Positions 43,588 through 53,118 of a stretch of DNA of 64,000 nucleotides are shown here, in pieces. Origin of the DNA: Devosia sp. (GTDB lineage Bacteria > Pseudomonadota > Alphaproteobacteria > Rhizobiales > Devosiaceae); NCBI RefSeq assembly GCF_028290625.1, contig NZ_JAQGJM010000037.1, positions 1 to 64,000 of the forward strand, given 5' to 3'. Each line of letters begins with the position of its first letter. Position 1 is the stretch's first letter. The notes under the pieces are model-generated. The model saw only the letters and a program-made list of their open reading frames with translations. It did not search any database and was not told the origin of the DNA. The position numbers were made by a program, and so were the translations under genes.

Positions 43588-45513
43588 TTATCGGGCGACC
43601 CGCCGGCGATCGAACTGAATATTGGTGGTGACCCCGCTAGTGCCCACTTCCCCGCTCCAGACGATGCGGTCGGCCGGGTCCTTGTGGCCAAAGCGGGTGG
43701 AAACCCATCCGCCTTCGGTGGGTCCGCCCCCGCGGATGATCTGGATCGCGCCGGTGGGCAGCACCAGCCGGCAAATGGGTTTTCCCGCCCGGCTCACCGC
43801 CACGGCATTGCCGTCAATCTGCCCAACCAGATCGGGGGCAAGCTGGAACGTCAATTCACAGTCCAGCGGCGAGCTTGCCCCGGAGAGGCTATCGGAAATG
43901 GTCATCCCCTGCTCCGTCATGGCGGTGATGCGCTGGTGCCGGACGCCGAAGCGGCGTTGATAGCCGTCATGGGAGGCCGTCACCCGCCAAGGGTAGTCGG
44001 TTTTGGACTCCAGCCGCGTCCGCGCCTTGTGCGACCAGTTGAAGGCGCCGGCAGCAAGGCTCTGGCTGGAATTTGCGACGGTCATCGTATTGTGCGCCTG
44101 GCTGGAGCGGAACCAGTCGCGCCAAGCTCCGCCGCCCTGGTAGCGATAGGTCCCGGGATCGACCAGCACCGGTTTGCCGTCGATCGCCAGCTTGAGCGAG
44201 AGTGCATCGGCATGGCCGTGCGCCGCGATCGACAGATAGCCGAGCGGGCCGTGATCGAGCACCGCGCCGACCTGGCGGCCTGTGTGCTGGCCGCGCCAGA
44301 CGCTATAGCCGCCCACGGGGAAGGTGCGGGCGCCGCTGGCCACCGGATCGAGGGCAATCGGCGCCGGGAAGATGGCATTGCGCAATGTCGCAGCAGCGGC
44401 GGTCGGCGCGCTTTGCCGCAGGAATCCGCGGACGGCGACAGCGACAGAGACCGGATAGTCGGGTTCCGGCTGGCAGAGACCGATCACCCGCCCTTCGTCA
44501 TCGTCGCCGATCGCCGGCGCGGTGCCGTCAGGTCCGCTGATCCAGAAGATGAAATCGGCGAATAGGCCCAGCCGGTCCGCAACCTCCGCCGCGAATGGCG
44601 TTCCGGCATTTTGCGCCACCAGGCCGCAGAGCAACGCCATTTCGGCGGTGAAGGCCGCGTAGGTGGGCGTCTGTTCGGCGCCGACCCCGTCGGGCAGGAT
44701 CTGCAGCATGACCTCGCGCTCGACATCGGCCAGCACGCCCGCGGCGACGGTTTTATCATCCAGCGCCATGGCGATCAGGTAGCAGCCAGCCAGTTCCGCC
44801 ATGAGGTGGTTGTTGGCCGAGGAGAAATCGGAGGGGAAGCGATGCAGCCAAAAGGCGCTGGCGCCCAGGATCGCGCCGATCCGCAACAGCGTGGGTTGCG
44901 ACAGACGCTCGCCACACAGCGAAACCACCAGCAACAGGCTGATGGCCCGCAGGCCCACTTCGATGCCCGAGGCCCAGCCAATGCCGCGGAACGGGGGATT
45001 GGCCGTGTACCAGCTCTCGATAGCCTGCTCGATGGCCGCGACTTCCGCCACGCCACCGCTCAGTGCAACCTTGGCGGCCAGCGGCTGCAGAAATTGCAGC
45101 CGGTTGAACTCCCAGGCATATTTGATATCGCCGACGCCAGCGGTCTGGCGGTAGTTGATGTCGAAGCAATAGGTGTCGGCCGGCCAGCTCTTGCCGGTAT
45201 CGGGCGACAATTGCCACAGGCTCGATGGGAACAAGTCGGACGGCGCGCGCCGCGGCCATTCGAGGCCAAGCGCAGCGAAGCGACCATCCATAATGGCCTC
45301 TGCGGCCTTGGCGATGGCCTCGTGCGACGCTGGCGCCGCCAGCAATGCGCTGCGCAGGCCCGGCAGCGCTATCGGCAAGGCTCCGGCGGAAAACCGGTCC
45401 CAGCCTTCGTGGCGCTTGCGCGATGCCGAACGCCGCTGGGTCTCGACCAGCCGGTGCAGCACCTCGCCGGGGCTCATATTGCGCAGCCGCGCCACATACC
45501 AGGCCAGCTTCAT
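43588..45513 (-). CDS. Heparinase II/III-family polysaccharide lyase-like protein
   Basis: A 641-residue protein with an N-terminal alpha/alpha toroid (about 60-330: YTANPPFRGIGWASGIE, WLHRFPSDFSSANNHLMAEL) and a C-terminal beta-sandwich domain (HGPLGYLSIAAHGHADALS, DPGTYRYQGG, RSSQAHNT). NNH and AHGHADALS contain the conserved His residues of heparinase II/III and alginate lyase families. Such enzymes cleave uronic acid polysaccharides by beta-elimination, and homologues are common in exopolysaccharide loci. There is no obvious signal peptide, so its site of action is uncertain; it may trim or control chain length. Confidence 0.85.
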   Translation of the reverse strand: MKLAWYVARLRNMSPGEVLHRLVETQRRSASRKRHEGWDRFSAGALPIALPGLRSALLAAPASHEAIAKAAEAIMDGRFAALGLEWPRRAPSDLFPSSLWQLSPDTGKSWPADTYCFDINYRQTAGVGDIKYAWEFNRLQFLQPLAAKVALSGGVAEVAAIEQAIESWYTANPPFRGIGWASGIEVGLRAISLLLVVSLCGERLSQPTLLRIGAILGASAFWLHRFPSDFSSANNHLMAELAGCYLIAMALDDKTVAAGVLADVEREVMLQILPDGVGAEQTPTYAAFTAEMALLCGLVAQNAGTPFAAEVADRLGLFADFIFWISGPDGTAPAIGDDDEGRVIGLCQPEPDYPVSVAVAVRGFLRQSAPTAAAATLRNAIFPAPIALDPVASGARTFPVGGYSVWRGQHTGRQVGAVLDHGPLGYLSIAAHGHADALSLKLAIDGKPVLVDPGTYRYQGGGAWRDWFRSSQAHNTMTVANSSQSLAAGAFNWSHKARTRLESKTDYPWRVTASHDGYQRRFGVRHQRITAMTEQGMTISDSLSGASSPLDCELTFQLAPDLVGQIDGNAVAVSRAGKPICRLVLPTGAIQIIRGGGPTEGGWVSTRFGHKDPADRIVWSGEVGTSGVTTNIQFDRRRVAR

Positions 45514-45642
45514 CGGCGCCCACCCGCATATACCATATCGCCCGAAACCCGGCGGCGAGCGCGCGGCATGCTGCTAAAACGGCCGCCGAAGGCGCTCGGC
45601 GAGCGCCAGTGACCGCAGAACAGAGCGCGGAGCGCTATCGTG

Positions 45643-46893
45643 ATGAACCGCAGTTTCGGCATCGCCGTGATGAGTCTCCTGGCTATCGGGGCCGTGCAGG
45701 CCGCGCCTTTGACATTGCATCGGGGCATTGGCGTCCAAGACCTGCTCAACTGGTCGCCCCTCGATGCTACGGGAAACTACCGGCAGCCGCCCTATAACAC
45801 CATGTCGGAATGGTTGAGCGGTTACCGACCGCTTGACGAATGGCCCGCGCAAGACCAGTTCGAGCGGATCAAGGGCTTCGGTTTCGATTTCGTGCGGCTC
45901 TCGGTCGATCCCGGCCCGCTGCTTGCCAATGACGGCGCGCAGCGGCAGGCGGCACTCGACGTGCTGGATAAGGCCGTACGTCACGTGGTGGCGGCGGGCC
46001 TCAAGGTGGTCTTCAACCTGCATTTCAACTCCCAGGTGGATGCCTATAGCCAGGAAGCTATCGAGCAGGGCGCGGACTCCAAACCCGTTGCCCGCTACGA
46101 CGCCATGGTGGTTGATGTTGCCAAGATGCTGGCGGCGATCGGCACCGAGAATGTGGCCATCGAGCCGTATAACGAGCCGCACTACTATCCCTGCGACGAT
46201 ACCGGCACTGATGACTGGCAGCGCATCCAGACCGCGCAGGTCCAGATGATCCGCGCTGTCAGCCCCGACATCACCATAGTTGCGACAGGCGCCTGCGGTG
46301 GCGACATCGGGGACCTGCTGAACCTGGATGCCACCGCGTTCGACGACCCAAACATCCTTTATAGCTTCCACATGTATGATCCGCACAGTTTCACCCACCA
46401 GCGGATGGACGATGGTGGCTGGGCCTCGGGACTGCCCTGGCCGGCCAGCTCTCGCAGTCGGAAGCATGTCGAGGCCGACTTGACCGCACGGATGGACGCT
46501 GCCGGCGTCGGTTTCATCGAACAGCAAGCCAACTGGCTGCAGATCTCCGGCGATATCGACGATTATTATGCCCGCAACTGGGACAAGGCAGAGATGGCCA
46601 AACTGTTCGAGCAGGGCGTCTACTGGGCCAAGAGCCAGGGCATTGCGCCAAATCGGCTGTTCATGGGTGAATTCGGCGTCATCGACATGAACGCCAAGGG
46701 CGATTCCGGCGCCCGGACGGATGACCGCAACCGCTACATCACCGATGCGCGCACACTCGCCGAAAGCTACGGCATGGCCTGGGCCTATTGGGAATATGCC
46801 AATCCCTATGGGATGACCTTCATCCAGCCGACCGGCCCTGCCGTGCCTGACGAAACGCTACTGGCGCCGCTGGGACTGCCCGCCGCTCAGTAA
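45643..46893 (+). CDS. Secreted glycoside hydrolase of family 5
   Basis: A 416-residue enzyme with a signal peptide (hydrophobic 5-18, cleaved after VQA near 20) and a TIM-barrel catalytic domain. The acid/base Glu is in EPYNEPH near residue 178 and the nucleophile in LFMGEFGV near 343; HMYD near 243 is the usual substrate His. It probably hydrolyses beta-linked glucan or mannan; in this locus it may cut or edit the exopolysaccharide. An alternative GTG start is one codon upstream. Its 3' end overlaps the convergent CapK-like gene by 7 nt. Confidence 0.88.
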   Translation: MNRSFGIAVMSLLAIGAVQAAPLTLHRGIGVQDLLNWSPLDATGNYRQPPYNTMSEWLSGYRPLDEWPAQDQFERIKGFGFDFVRLSVDPGPLLANDGAQRQAALDVLDKAVRHVVAAGLKVVFNLHFNSQVDAYSQEAIEQGADSKPVARYDAMVVDVAKMLAAIGTENVAIEPYNEPHYYPCDDTGTDDWQRIQTAQVQMIRAVSPDITIVATGACGGDIGDLLNLDATAFDDPNILYSFHMYDPHSFTHQRMDDGGWASGLPWPASSRSRKHVEADLTARMDAAGVGFIEQQANWLQISGDIDDYYARNWDKAEMAKLFEQGVYWAKSQGIAPNRLFMGEFGVIDMNAKGDSGARTDDRNRYITDARTLAESYGMAWAYWEYANPYGMTFIQPTGPAVPDETLLAPLGLPAAQ

Positions 46894-48305
46894 TCGGCAA
46901 GGTCCAACTGCTGGTCGATATAGGCCCGCTTGCCGCTGCCGGGGTTTTCCAGCCCCTCGACGCGCTGCACCACGAAGTCGAGCTTGCCCTTGGCCTTGCG
47001 GGCTAGTTCGCTGCGGATGCGTTCGACCTTGGCGTCACCACCGCCCGGCGTGGCGACATACTTGATGACGCAGAGCCCCGGCGTGTTCTGGTAGAACTGA
47101 TAGCCTTCGATATCCTCGAAGAAGGACGGGTCCTCAGGCGTCAGGTCGATCGCCACAATGCGATCACCGGCATGGCTGATCAGGAAATCGGGCTTGCGGC
47201 GGGGCATGATGCCGCTCACGCGCAGGCGCTGGCCATTCTCGGCGCTCGGCAGTTGCACCAGCTTGGCGCGATCCTGGCTGTCATAGCGGACGAAGGGCAT
47301 GCCGGTGGAGACGAAGCCAGTGCCGATCAGCCGCCCCTCCTGCCCGATGCGGGTCACAGGTTTGCCGCCTTCATCGACGAGTTCGGCGACGCCATAAAGC
47401 GGATCGAACTCATAGATGTCGGGTTGACCGCTCAGTTCGGCGGCGAACAGCGTCTTCTCGCTGAGCCCATAAAATGGCGCGATTGGCGTGTCCCCAAAAA
47501 TCTTGCGGAACAGCCGGCGCTGGTGACCATACAGCGGCTCCGAAATCGGCAAGATGCCGAGCAGCGGCAACTTGGGCCGGCGGCCGAGCCGGTTGAGATG
47601 GAGCGCGAAGGTCTCGATGGCCGACGGATAGCCATAGAGATAGCGGATGCGGCGCTGATCGATCAGGTCGAGGTAAACAGCAGCATCGGCCCGCGTCATC
47701 GGAAACACCGCCAGGCGCAGTTCGCGCAGCGCCGGGGACCATTCGTGGCTCCTGCCGCTGGGCACCTGCGTGGCGAAACCGCGCATCACCACCTTGGCGT
47801 GGTCGGGCTCATAGCCGGTGCGGCTCCAGACATGATGCACGAAGGCGATCTCGCGGACGCTGCGATCCTTGTCGAGATAAAAGCTGAACGGCGGCTCGCC
47901 GTTGGAGCCGCTGGTATGGGAGATATCCATGCTGGATTTGGGCACCGCCAGCATGGCGTCGCCCGCCGCGGCCAGCGTCTGCTTGTCGATGATCGGCAAT
48001 TTGCGGAAATCGGCGAGCGTCATCGTGGCCGCGTCGAAATGGGGGCCGAAGGTATGCCCAAACAGCTCCGCATAAAACGGGCTGCCCGCATGGGCTTTGG
48101 CCAGAAGTTGGCGCAGCGAGTTGAGCTGGAAGCTTTGTGCGAAACAGTCGTCGCTGGCGCCGCGCGCTATAGTGGCGCGCCAGTCGCGATAGGTGCGGCC
48201 ATAGATGAAACTGGTCGGCAACAGGCGCAGGAACGGCGCAAGCGTGCGCCGCACGATCGCCGGGGCGCGCACATAGGCGCCTCGCGCCGCGTCCAGTTTC
48301 AACAT
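46887..48305 (-). CDS. CapK-like adenylate-forming enzyme (phenylacetate-CoA ligase superfamily)
   Basis: A 472-residue protein of the PaaK/CapK family of adenylating enzymes. The phosphate-binding loop reads HTSGSNGEPPFSFY, and PFYGLSEKTLFA is the adenine-binding region. CapK-like members are common in capsule and exopolysaccharide loci, where they are thought to activate an acyl or amino acid group for polymer decoration. The exact substrate is unknown. The start at 48305 follows a G-rich Shine-Dalgarno. It lies just after the first GNAT/FemAB gene. Confidence 0.85.
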   Translation of the reverse strand: MLKLDAARGAYVRAPAIVRRTLAPFLRLLPTSFIYGRTYRDWRATIARGASDDCFAQSFQLNSLRQLLAKAHAGSPFYAELFGHTFGPHFDAATMTLADFRKLPIIDKQTLAAAGDAMLAVPKSSMDISHTSGSNGEPPFSFYLDKDRSVREIAFVHHVWSRTGYEPDHAKVVMRGFATQVPSGRSHEWSPALRELRLAVFPMTRADAAVYLDLIDQRRIRYLYGYPSAIETFALHLNRLGRRPKLPLLGILPISEPLYGHQRRLFRKIFGDTPIAPFYGLSEKTLFAAELSGQPDIYEFDPLYGVAELVDEGGKPVTRIGQEGRLIGTGFVSTGMPFVRYDSQDRAKLVQLPSAENGQRLRVSGIMPRRKPDFLISHAGDRIVAIDLTPEDPSFFEDIEGYQFYQNTPGLCVIKYVATPGGGDAKVERIRSELARKAKGKLDFVVQRVEGLENPGSGKRAYIDQQLDLADY

Positions 48306-48315
48306 TGCCCCACCC

Positions 48316-49317
48316 TTAAAACGCGACCCATTCGCCCGCGAGCCGATACTCAAGCGGTCTCATGCCGCGTTTGAATTGAGTATAGCCATGGCCTTCATAG
48401 AGCCCGCCGATATCGAAGGTCGTGCAACCGCGCGCCTTCATCTCGGCCATAATAGCCCACATCAAATAATTCCCCGCATTGGCGTCGCGCCCTTCGGGCC
48501 CGAACCAGCCGGTATGATATTCGGCGACGTCGCCAAAGCGGATCACCGACATGCCGGCAATCGGCTTGTCACCGAGTATAGCCTGAAAAACGATAAAGTC
48601 CTGCGGCGCCGTGGCTCGCAGGTTAACCAGAAAATTGGCGTCGACCGCGGTAAAACCCTTGTCGCGCATGTTTTCCACATGGCGCGCAATCATCCAGTCG
48701 GCGGTTTCGACATCGCTGGCGACGCGCAACGTCAGGCCACCGTCCAGCGCCTTGCGCAGCCGGTTGCGAAAGGTCGAGGCGAAGCCCGCCTTGATGGCGT
48801 CGAGCGGGCGCGTCAGGTCGATGCGGCCCGACCACCAGCTCTGCTTGCCGCGGCGCACGAACCCGGCCTGGCGCAACAGCGCGGCGTTCTCGTCACTCTG
48901 CGTCAATCCGGGCGCGATGGTCAGCGGACCCGAATACCAGTGGCCCCAGCGCTGGCGAATAGCGCGATAGACCGTCAGCACGCTGTCATTGGAGGGGTTG
49001 GACTGCAACATCAGCGGCCCGCGATTGATCCGCGAGACCACGCGTATGCCGAAAATCCGCTTTTCCAGCACCTGGCACAGCGCGATCGGCACGGTGCCGA
49101 TCGACAGGCAGACCCGCACGATTTTCCAGTTCTGCGCCGCCTTGGCGGCCCCATAGGCATAGGTCTGGGTCAGTTGCGGGTGGTCCGCCAAGGCCAGCAG
49201 GCCATCCCAGCGGGCGGCGTCGTGAATTTCGGTGATGGTGACGTGATCGGTATCTTGGCGGGCCGGGAAGGCCACGACAGCGCCCGCAGTAAGTCTGGCC
49301 GATGTCTCATGAATCAT
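48316..49317 (-). CDS. FemAB/GNAT-type acyltransferase
   Basis: A 333-residue protein of the FemAB-like GNAT group. Features are QTYAYGAAKAAQNWKIVRV near the start, FRNRLRKALDGGL in the middle and the C-terminal GNYLMWAIMAEMKARGCTTFDIGG with HGYTQFKRGM, the usual acyl-carrier or aminoacyl-tRNA binding block. Such enzymes add amino acids or acyl groups; in an exopolysaccharide locus the acceptor is probably a sugar amine. Next to a CapK-like activating enzyme, which may supply the group. Start ATG at 49317 without a strong Shine-Dalgarno. Confidence 0.82.
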   Translation of the reverse strand: MIHETSARLTAGAVVAFPARQDTDHVTITEIHDAARWDGLLALADHPQLTQTYAYGAAKAAQNWKIVRVCLSIGTVPIALCQVLEKRIFGIRVVSRINRGPLMLQSNPSNDSVLTVYRAIRQRWGHWYSGPLTIAPGLTQSDENAALLRQAGFVRRGKQSWWSGRIDLTRPLDAIKAGFASTFRNRLRKALDGGLTLRVASDVETADWMIARHVENMRDKGFTAVDANFLVNLRATAPQDFIVFQAILGDKPIAGMSVIRFGDVAEYHTGWFGPEGRDANAGNYLMWAIMAEMKARGCTTFDIGGLYEGHGYTQFKRGMRPLEYRLAGEWVAF

Positions 49318-49397
49318 GGCGTCACCGCTTCGTTCCGACTGGTCTGACTTTAATAGACCGCCGGGGGGACCGGCCCAATCTTTACCGTTCGTTAAGC

Positions 49398-50501
49398 TTA
49401 ATGCGTAGAATGCCGCGCAGCGCCCCGCCACGCATCGGTGATGGCGCCCAGATACGGCGCCATATCGAGCCGCGCCCGATGCACCTCCAGCGCCGCCTTG
49501 CCGAGCCGCGCCCGTAGGGCGGGGTCCGCCACCAGGCGCTGCAAGGCCAGTGTCAGCGCATCGACGTCGCCGGGCGGCACCAGCAGCCCGTTGACCTCGT
49601 TGGTGATGATATCCTCGACGGCGCCGACCGGCGTCGCGACGACAGCCAGCCCCGCCGCCATCGCCTCGATAACCGAGATCGGCAGGTTCTCGTGGAACGA
49701 GGGCAGTACCATGATATCGGCATTGGCGATCAGCTCAGCGACCTGTTCGGGCCCGACCCAGCCGGGGATATCGACCCGATCGGCCAGTCCCGCCTGGCGC
49801 GCCGCGACCCGCGCAGCCTCGACATTGCCGTCGCCCGCAATGGTGGCGCGCCAGCCTGGATCGCCCTGCATGCGCGCCAGCGCTGCGCCCAGTTGGGGCA
49901 CGCCCTTGCGGTCGCCGATCCGCCCCAGAAAGAGAATATGTACCTGGTTGCCGCCGCCGCGATGCGCCAGCACCGGGCGCGGCGCCGCATTGGGGACGAT
50001 CAGCACGCGCGAGCCGATTTCGGGAATGCGCGACGTGACGAACTGCTCCCAAATGGTGCCGAGGACGATAATCCGCCCGGCATGGGCGAACAGCCAGCCG
50101 ATCGCCCGGTTGCGCCGGCTCGGCGCATCGGTCCAATATTCCTGATATTCGGCGCCATGCAGATGCAGCACATAGGGCACGCCCATGCCATGCGCGATCG
50201 AGGCGAGGATCAGCTTGCGCCAGGTGCTGCCCTGGATGGCGAGGTTCAGGTGGAGCACATCGAGGCGGCCGGCCAGGCGGAGCGCCAGCATGCGGACGAT
50301 GAACACGCTCATATGCAAGATCGAAAAGCCGATATGGCCGAGCCCGCGCGAGGCGGCGAACTGGATGCGCAGATCGGGCTGGCCTTGGCGTTCCGCCTCG
50401 GTGCGCAGCGCCGCCATCATGCGGTCGATCCCGCCCTGGCCGACGCCGCCGCCCGGCGTCGCCACCAGTACGTCCAACACTTGCGCACCCGTTTTCGTCA
50501 T
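49398..50501 (-). CDS. Glycosyltransferase, GT4 family
   Basis: A 367-residue GT-B fold enzyme. The N-terminal part has GGGVGQGGIDRMMAAL, and the C-terminal part the GT4 motif: HILFLGRIGDRKGVPQL (phosphate-binding), PSFHENLPISVIEAMAAGL (E-x7-E region), then VVATPVGAVEDII. It probably adds one sugar of the repeat unit on the inner face of the membrane. The ATG at 50501 follows GGAGAG. Donor and linkage unknown. Confidence 0.9.
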   Translation of the reverse strand: MTKTGAQVLDVLVATPGGGVGQGGIDRMMAALRTEAERQGQPDLRIQFAASRGLGHIGFSILHMSVFIVRMLALRLAGRLDVLHLNLAIQGSTWRKLILASIAHGMGVPYVLHLHGAEYQEYWTDAPSRRNRAIGWLFAHAGRIIVLGTIWEQFVTSRIPEIGSRVLIVPNAAPRPVLAHRGGGNQVHILFLGRIGDRKGVPQLGAALARMQGDPGWRATIAGDGNVEAARVAARQAGLADRVDIPGWVGPEQVAELIANADIMVLPSFHENLPISVIEAMAAGLAVVATPVGAVEDIITNEVNGLLVPPGDVDALTLALQRLVADPALRARLGKAALEVHRARLDMAPYLGAITDAWRGAARHSTH

Positions 50502-50549
50502 TCGCCACTCTCTCCGCCGCCACGGCAGCCCAGTCACTACGAGGCCAGC

Positions 50550-51449
50550 CTATCGGCGAGGACCGCGCCGCTGCGTCCAGTAGCTGGTCCACAGCATTTT
50601 GGCATAGGCGCGATTGGTGTCCCAATAGCGCCGCCACAGCCGCCGCGGCTCCTGCAACACGCGATAGAGCCATTCCATGCCGATGGTCTGCACCCAGACC
50701 GGGGCGCGGCGCACCTTGCCGCCATAGACATCGAAACTGCCGCCCACGCCCATGATGAAATAAGGCGCCAGCACCAGGCGATACTTGTAGAGGAAGCGCT
50801 CCTTGCGCGGGCTCGACATGGCCACGAACAGGCAATCGGCGCCCGAGGCATTGATGTCGAGCACGATCGCTTCTTCGTCGGTGAAATAGCCGTCATGCGC
50901 ACCGGCGATCTGCAGCGTGGGATAATCCCGCTGCAGCCGCCCCTGCACCGCGTCAAGCACCTGGCTTTCGGCGCCCAGCAGATAGGGCTTAAAACCCTTG
51001 TCGGCGCACAGCTCGAACAGGCGTTCCATGATCTCAACACCCGCCACGCGCTCCGGCACCGCAATGCCGAGCAGGCGTGCGCCCCAGACCACGCCCGCGC
51101 CATCGATATTGATCAGGTCGGCTTCCGAAACGTCGCGCGCCAATTCCTCGTTGGCGTGCATGTTGACCAGCTTGGATACGTTGATGACCGTATGGTGCAG
51201 TGGCTGGCGCGCCTGCATCGCCTCGCGGGCAAGCTCCAGCGTCTGCGTCATGGTCAGGGTGTGCATAGGCGCATCGAGGAAGGTGGTGCGACTTTCGGCG
51301 ATCACCGGATGCTGCTGCCAGAAGTGCGGCTCGCTCTCGGGCGGCTGCTTTTCGGGATAGGGGCGATGGGTATAAAACGGCGGCCAGACGCGTCCGGCCT
51401 TCGGCGCCTTGCTCCCGATTCTGCTGTCGATCATGTTCGTGTCGTCCAT
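50550..51449 (-). CDS. WecG/TagA/CpsF family glycosyltransferase (GT26)
   Basis: A 299-residue GT26 enzyme. Family blocks are HHTVINVSKLVNMHAN, ADLINIDGAGVVWGARLLG, KPYLLGAESQVLDAV, and FVAMSSPRKERF, followed by the membrane-associating tail with many Trp and Arg (EWLYRVLQEPRRLWRRYW). WecG adds ManNAcA to lipid-linked GlcNAc in the enterobacterial common antigen; TagA adds ManNAc in teichoic acid. wecB and wecC in the same locus make ManNAcA as donor plausible. An N-terminal extension of about 60 residues is unusual. Confidence 0.9.
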   Translation of the reverse strand: MDDTNMIDSRIGSKAPKAGRVWPPFYTHRPYPEKQPPESEPHFWQQHPVIAESRTTFLDAPMHTLTMTQTLELAREAMQARQPLHHTVINVSKLVNMHANEELARDVSEADLINIDGAGVVWGARLLGIAVPERVAGVEIMERLFELCADKGFKPYLLGAESQVLDAVQGRLQRDYPTLQIAGAHDGYFTDEEAIVLDINASGADCLFVAMSSPRKERFLYKYRLVLAPYFIMGVGGSFDVYGGKVRRAPVWVQTIGMEWLYRVLQEPRRLWRRYWDTNRAYAKMLWTSYWTQRRGPRR

Positions 51450-51578
51450 TCGGCCCGACGCAGGCCTTGTGCGTAGAAATACGCTCGGCCGGCCCGCCCG
51501 TCGCCATGTCCCTTAAGGCATCCTTAACGCGTAAAATTGCACTGTTTTTGCAGTGGGACCGAAGCCGGAGAGACAGGC

Positions 51579-53033
51579 ATGCCGCTCGCCATTGCCGTCA
51601 TCCTGCCCGTCCAATCCCGCCACTGGCATGCCGAATTGATCCACCGCCTAAGCCATTCCGGGCACCAGCTACGCGTCTCCTTCGCGGGTAATACCGCATC
51701 GGGCGCCCTCGACGCGATCCTGGCCTTCGAAGCTTTCCGCTTTGGCCCCGGACTCGCTTCACGGGCGACGGTCAATCCAGTCGAAGGCAAGTCGCCACCC
51801 AGTCTAGTAATCGACCTAACCGGAACCGCCCCAAGCGGCGACACCCCCACCCTGAGCGTGCTGTTCGACAGTCACCCCACCCTCGACGGTACCGCTCGCG
51901 CCATTCTCACCGGCGCCCAACCAGTCGTTCAAACACTGCTCAACGGCCAGCCGATCGGCAATGCGCGCCCCATGGTGAGCGAGCGCATCTGGCTTACCCG
52001 CGCCCTCGATGACATTCTCATCCGCACGCTCGATCTGCTGGAGCGTAGCGTCCGCGATATTGCAGCGGGCAGGACGGCGACGCTGCAACCGCTCGCGGCC
52101 GCCAAATCACCGACCGCACTAACCGCCGCCTACTGGCTGGGCATCGCGCCGAAGCTTGCACACCGCCTGTTCCTCAAGCTGCGCTACAAACCATTCCACT
52201 GGCGCGTCGGATATCGCTTTCATCCCGAGCCCCTCGCCGGGCTTGGCTTTGATATGACTGCCACCGGCTATGCCACGCTGTCAGCGCCGCAATGGCAGGA
52301 GCTACCCGAGGACGGCTCGCGCTTCTACGCCGATCCCTTCCCCGTTGAGGTAGACGGCCGCTATTTCCTCTTTGTCGAGGATTTTCCCCATGCCACCCAC
52401 AAGGGCGTCATCGCCGTCGCCGAGGCCGATGGCGACGGCACGTTCGGCGTGCCCCGCGTCGTGCTGGAAGAGCCGTTCCACCTGTCCTACCCGCAGGTCT
52501 TCCAACATGACGGCGCATTCTGGATGATCCCTGAAACCGCTGGCGGCCGCGACCTCTATCTCTACCGCGCTGAAAACTTCCCCGACCGCTGGGTGCGCCA
52601 CGCCGTCCTCGTCGCCGACACCCCACTCTCCGACGCCACCTTGCTCCACCACGGCGACCGCTTCTGGCTGTTCGCCGCCGATGGCGGTCGCGGCAGTTCC
52701 TCCGACTCCATGCTGGTGTTTCACGCCGAAACCCTGTCCGGCCCCTTCCTTCCCCACGCCGCCAATCCCATCCTGATCGACCAGGCCTCGGCGCGCCCCG
52801 CCGGTGCCTTTATCCTGGGCGGCCAATATCCGATGCTGCCGGTGCAGGACGGCACGCACGGCTATGGCAGCGGCATGGGCCTGGTCGAAATCACCGAACT
52901 CAATCTGGATCGCGTTGGCGTCGGCCCCGTCCGCCCTCTTGACGTCCCCGGCTGGCGCTGTGAGTTCAGGCACACCACCAATCGGGCCGGACGGCTCGAG
53001 GTGGTGGATGGGGTGGTGCGCCAGCCGCGCTGA
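51579..53033 (+). CDS. GINT-like protein (glucosamine inositolphosphorylceramide transferase 1 N-terminal domain)
   Basis: A 484-residue protein with two parts. Residues 1 to about 190 are alpha/beta and resemble a formyltransferase-like or glycosyltransferase-like region. From about 215 on it is a beta-propeller-like domain with blocks DGSRFYADPFPVEVDGRYF, LFVEDFPHATHKGVIAVAE, VLEEPFHLSYPQVFQHDGAF and MIPETAGGRDLYLYRA that match the GINT1 N-terminal domain, known from plant sphingolipid glycosyltransferases and present in bacterial exopolysaccharide loci. The ATG at 51579 has GGAG 8 nt before it. It is divergent from the WecG-like gene. Activity is unproven. Confidence 0.82.
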   Translation: MPLAIAVILPVQSRHWHAELIHRLSHSGHQLRVSFAGNTASGALDAILAFEAFRFGPGLASRATVNPVEGKSPPSLVIDLTGTAPSGDTPTLSVLFDSHPTLDGTARAILTGAQPVVQTLLNGQPIGNARPMVSERIWLTRALDDILIRTLDLLERSVRDIAAGRTATLQPLAAAKSPTALTAAYWLGIAPKLAHRLFLKLRYKPFHWRVGYRFHPEPLAGLGFDMTATGYATLSAPQWQELPEDGSRFYADPFPVEVDGRYFLFVEDFPHATHKGVIAVAEADGDGTFGVPRVVLEEPFHLSYPQVFQHDGAFWMIPETAGGRDLYLYRAENFPDRWVRHAVLVADTPLSDATLLHHGDRFWLFAADGGRGSSSDSMLVFHAETLSGPFLPHAANPILIDQASARPAGAFILGGQYPMLPVQDGTHGYGSGMGLVEITELNLDRVGVGPVRPLDVPGWRCEFRHTTNRAGRLEVVDGVVRQPR

Positions 53034-53118
53034 GATTTACCAAGAATCCAGAAGCCGCGCAGGCAGGCTGTGGTTCCGGCTTATAAAGCTGGCGAACAAA
53101 GCCACGGAAACTCACACG

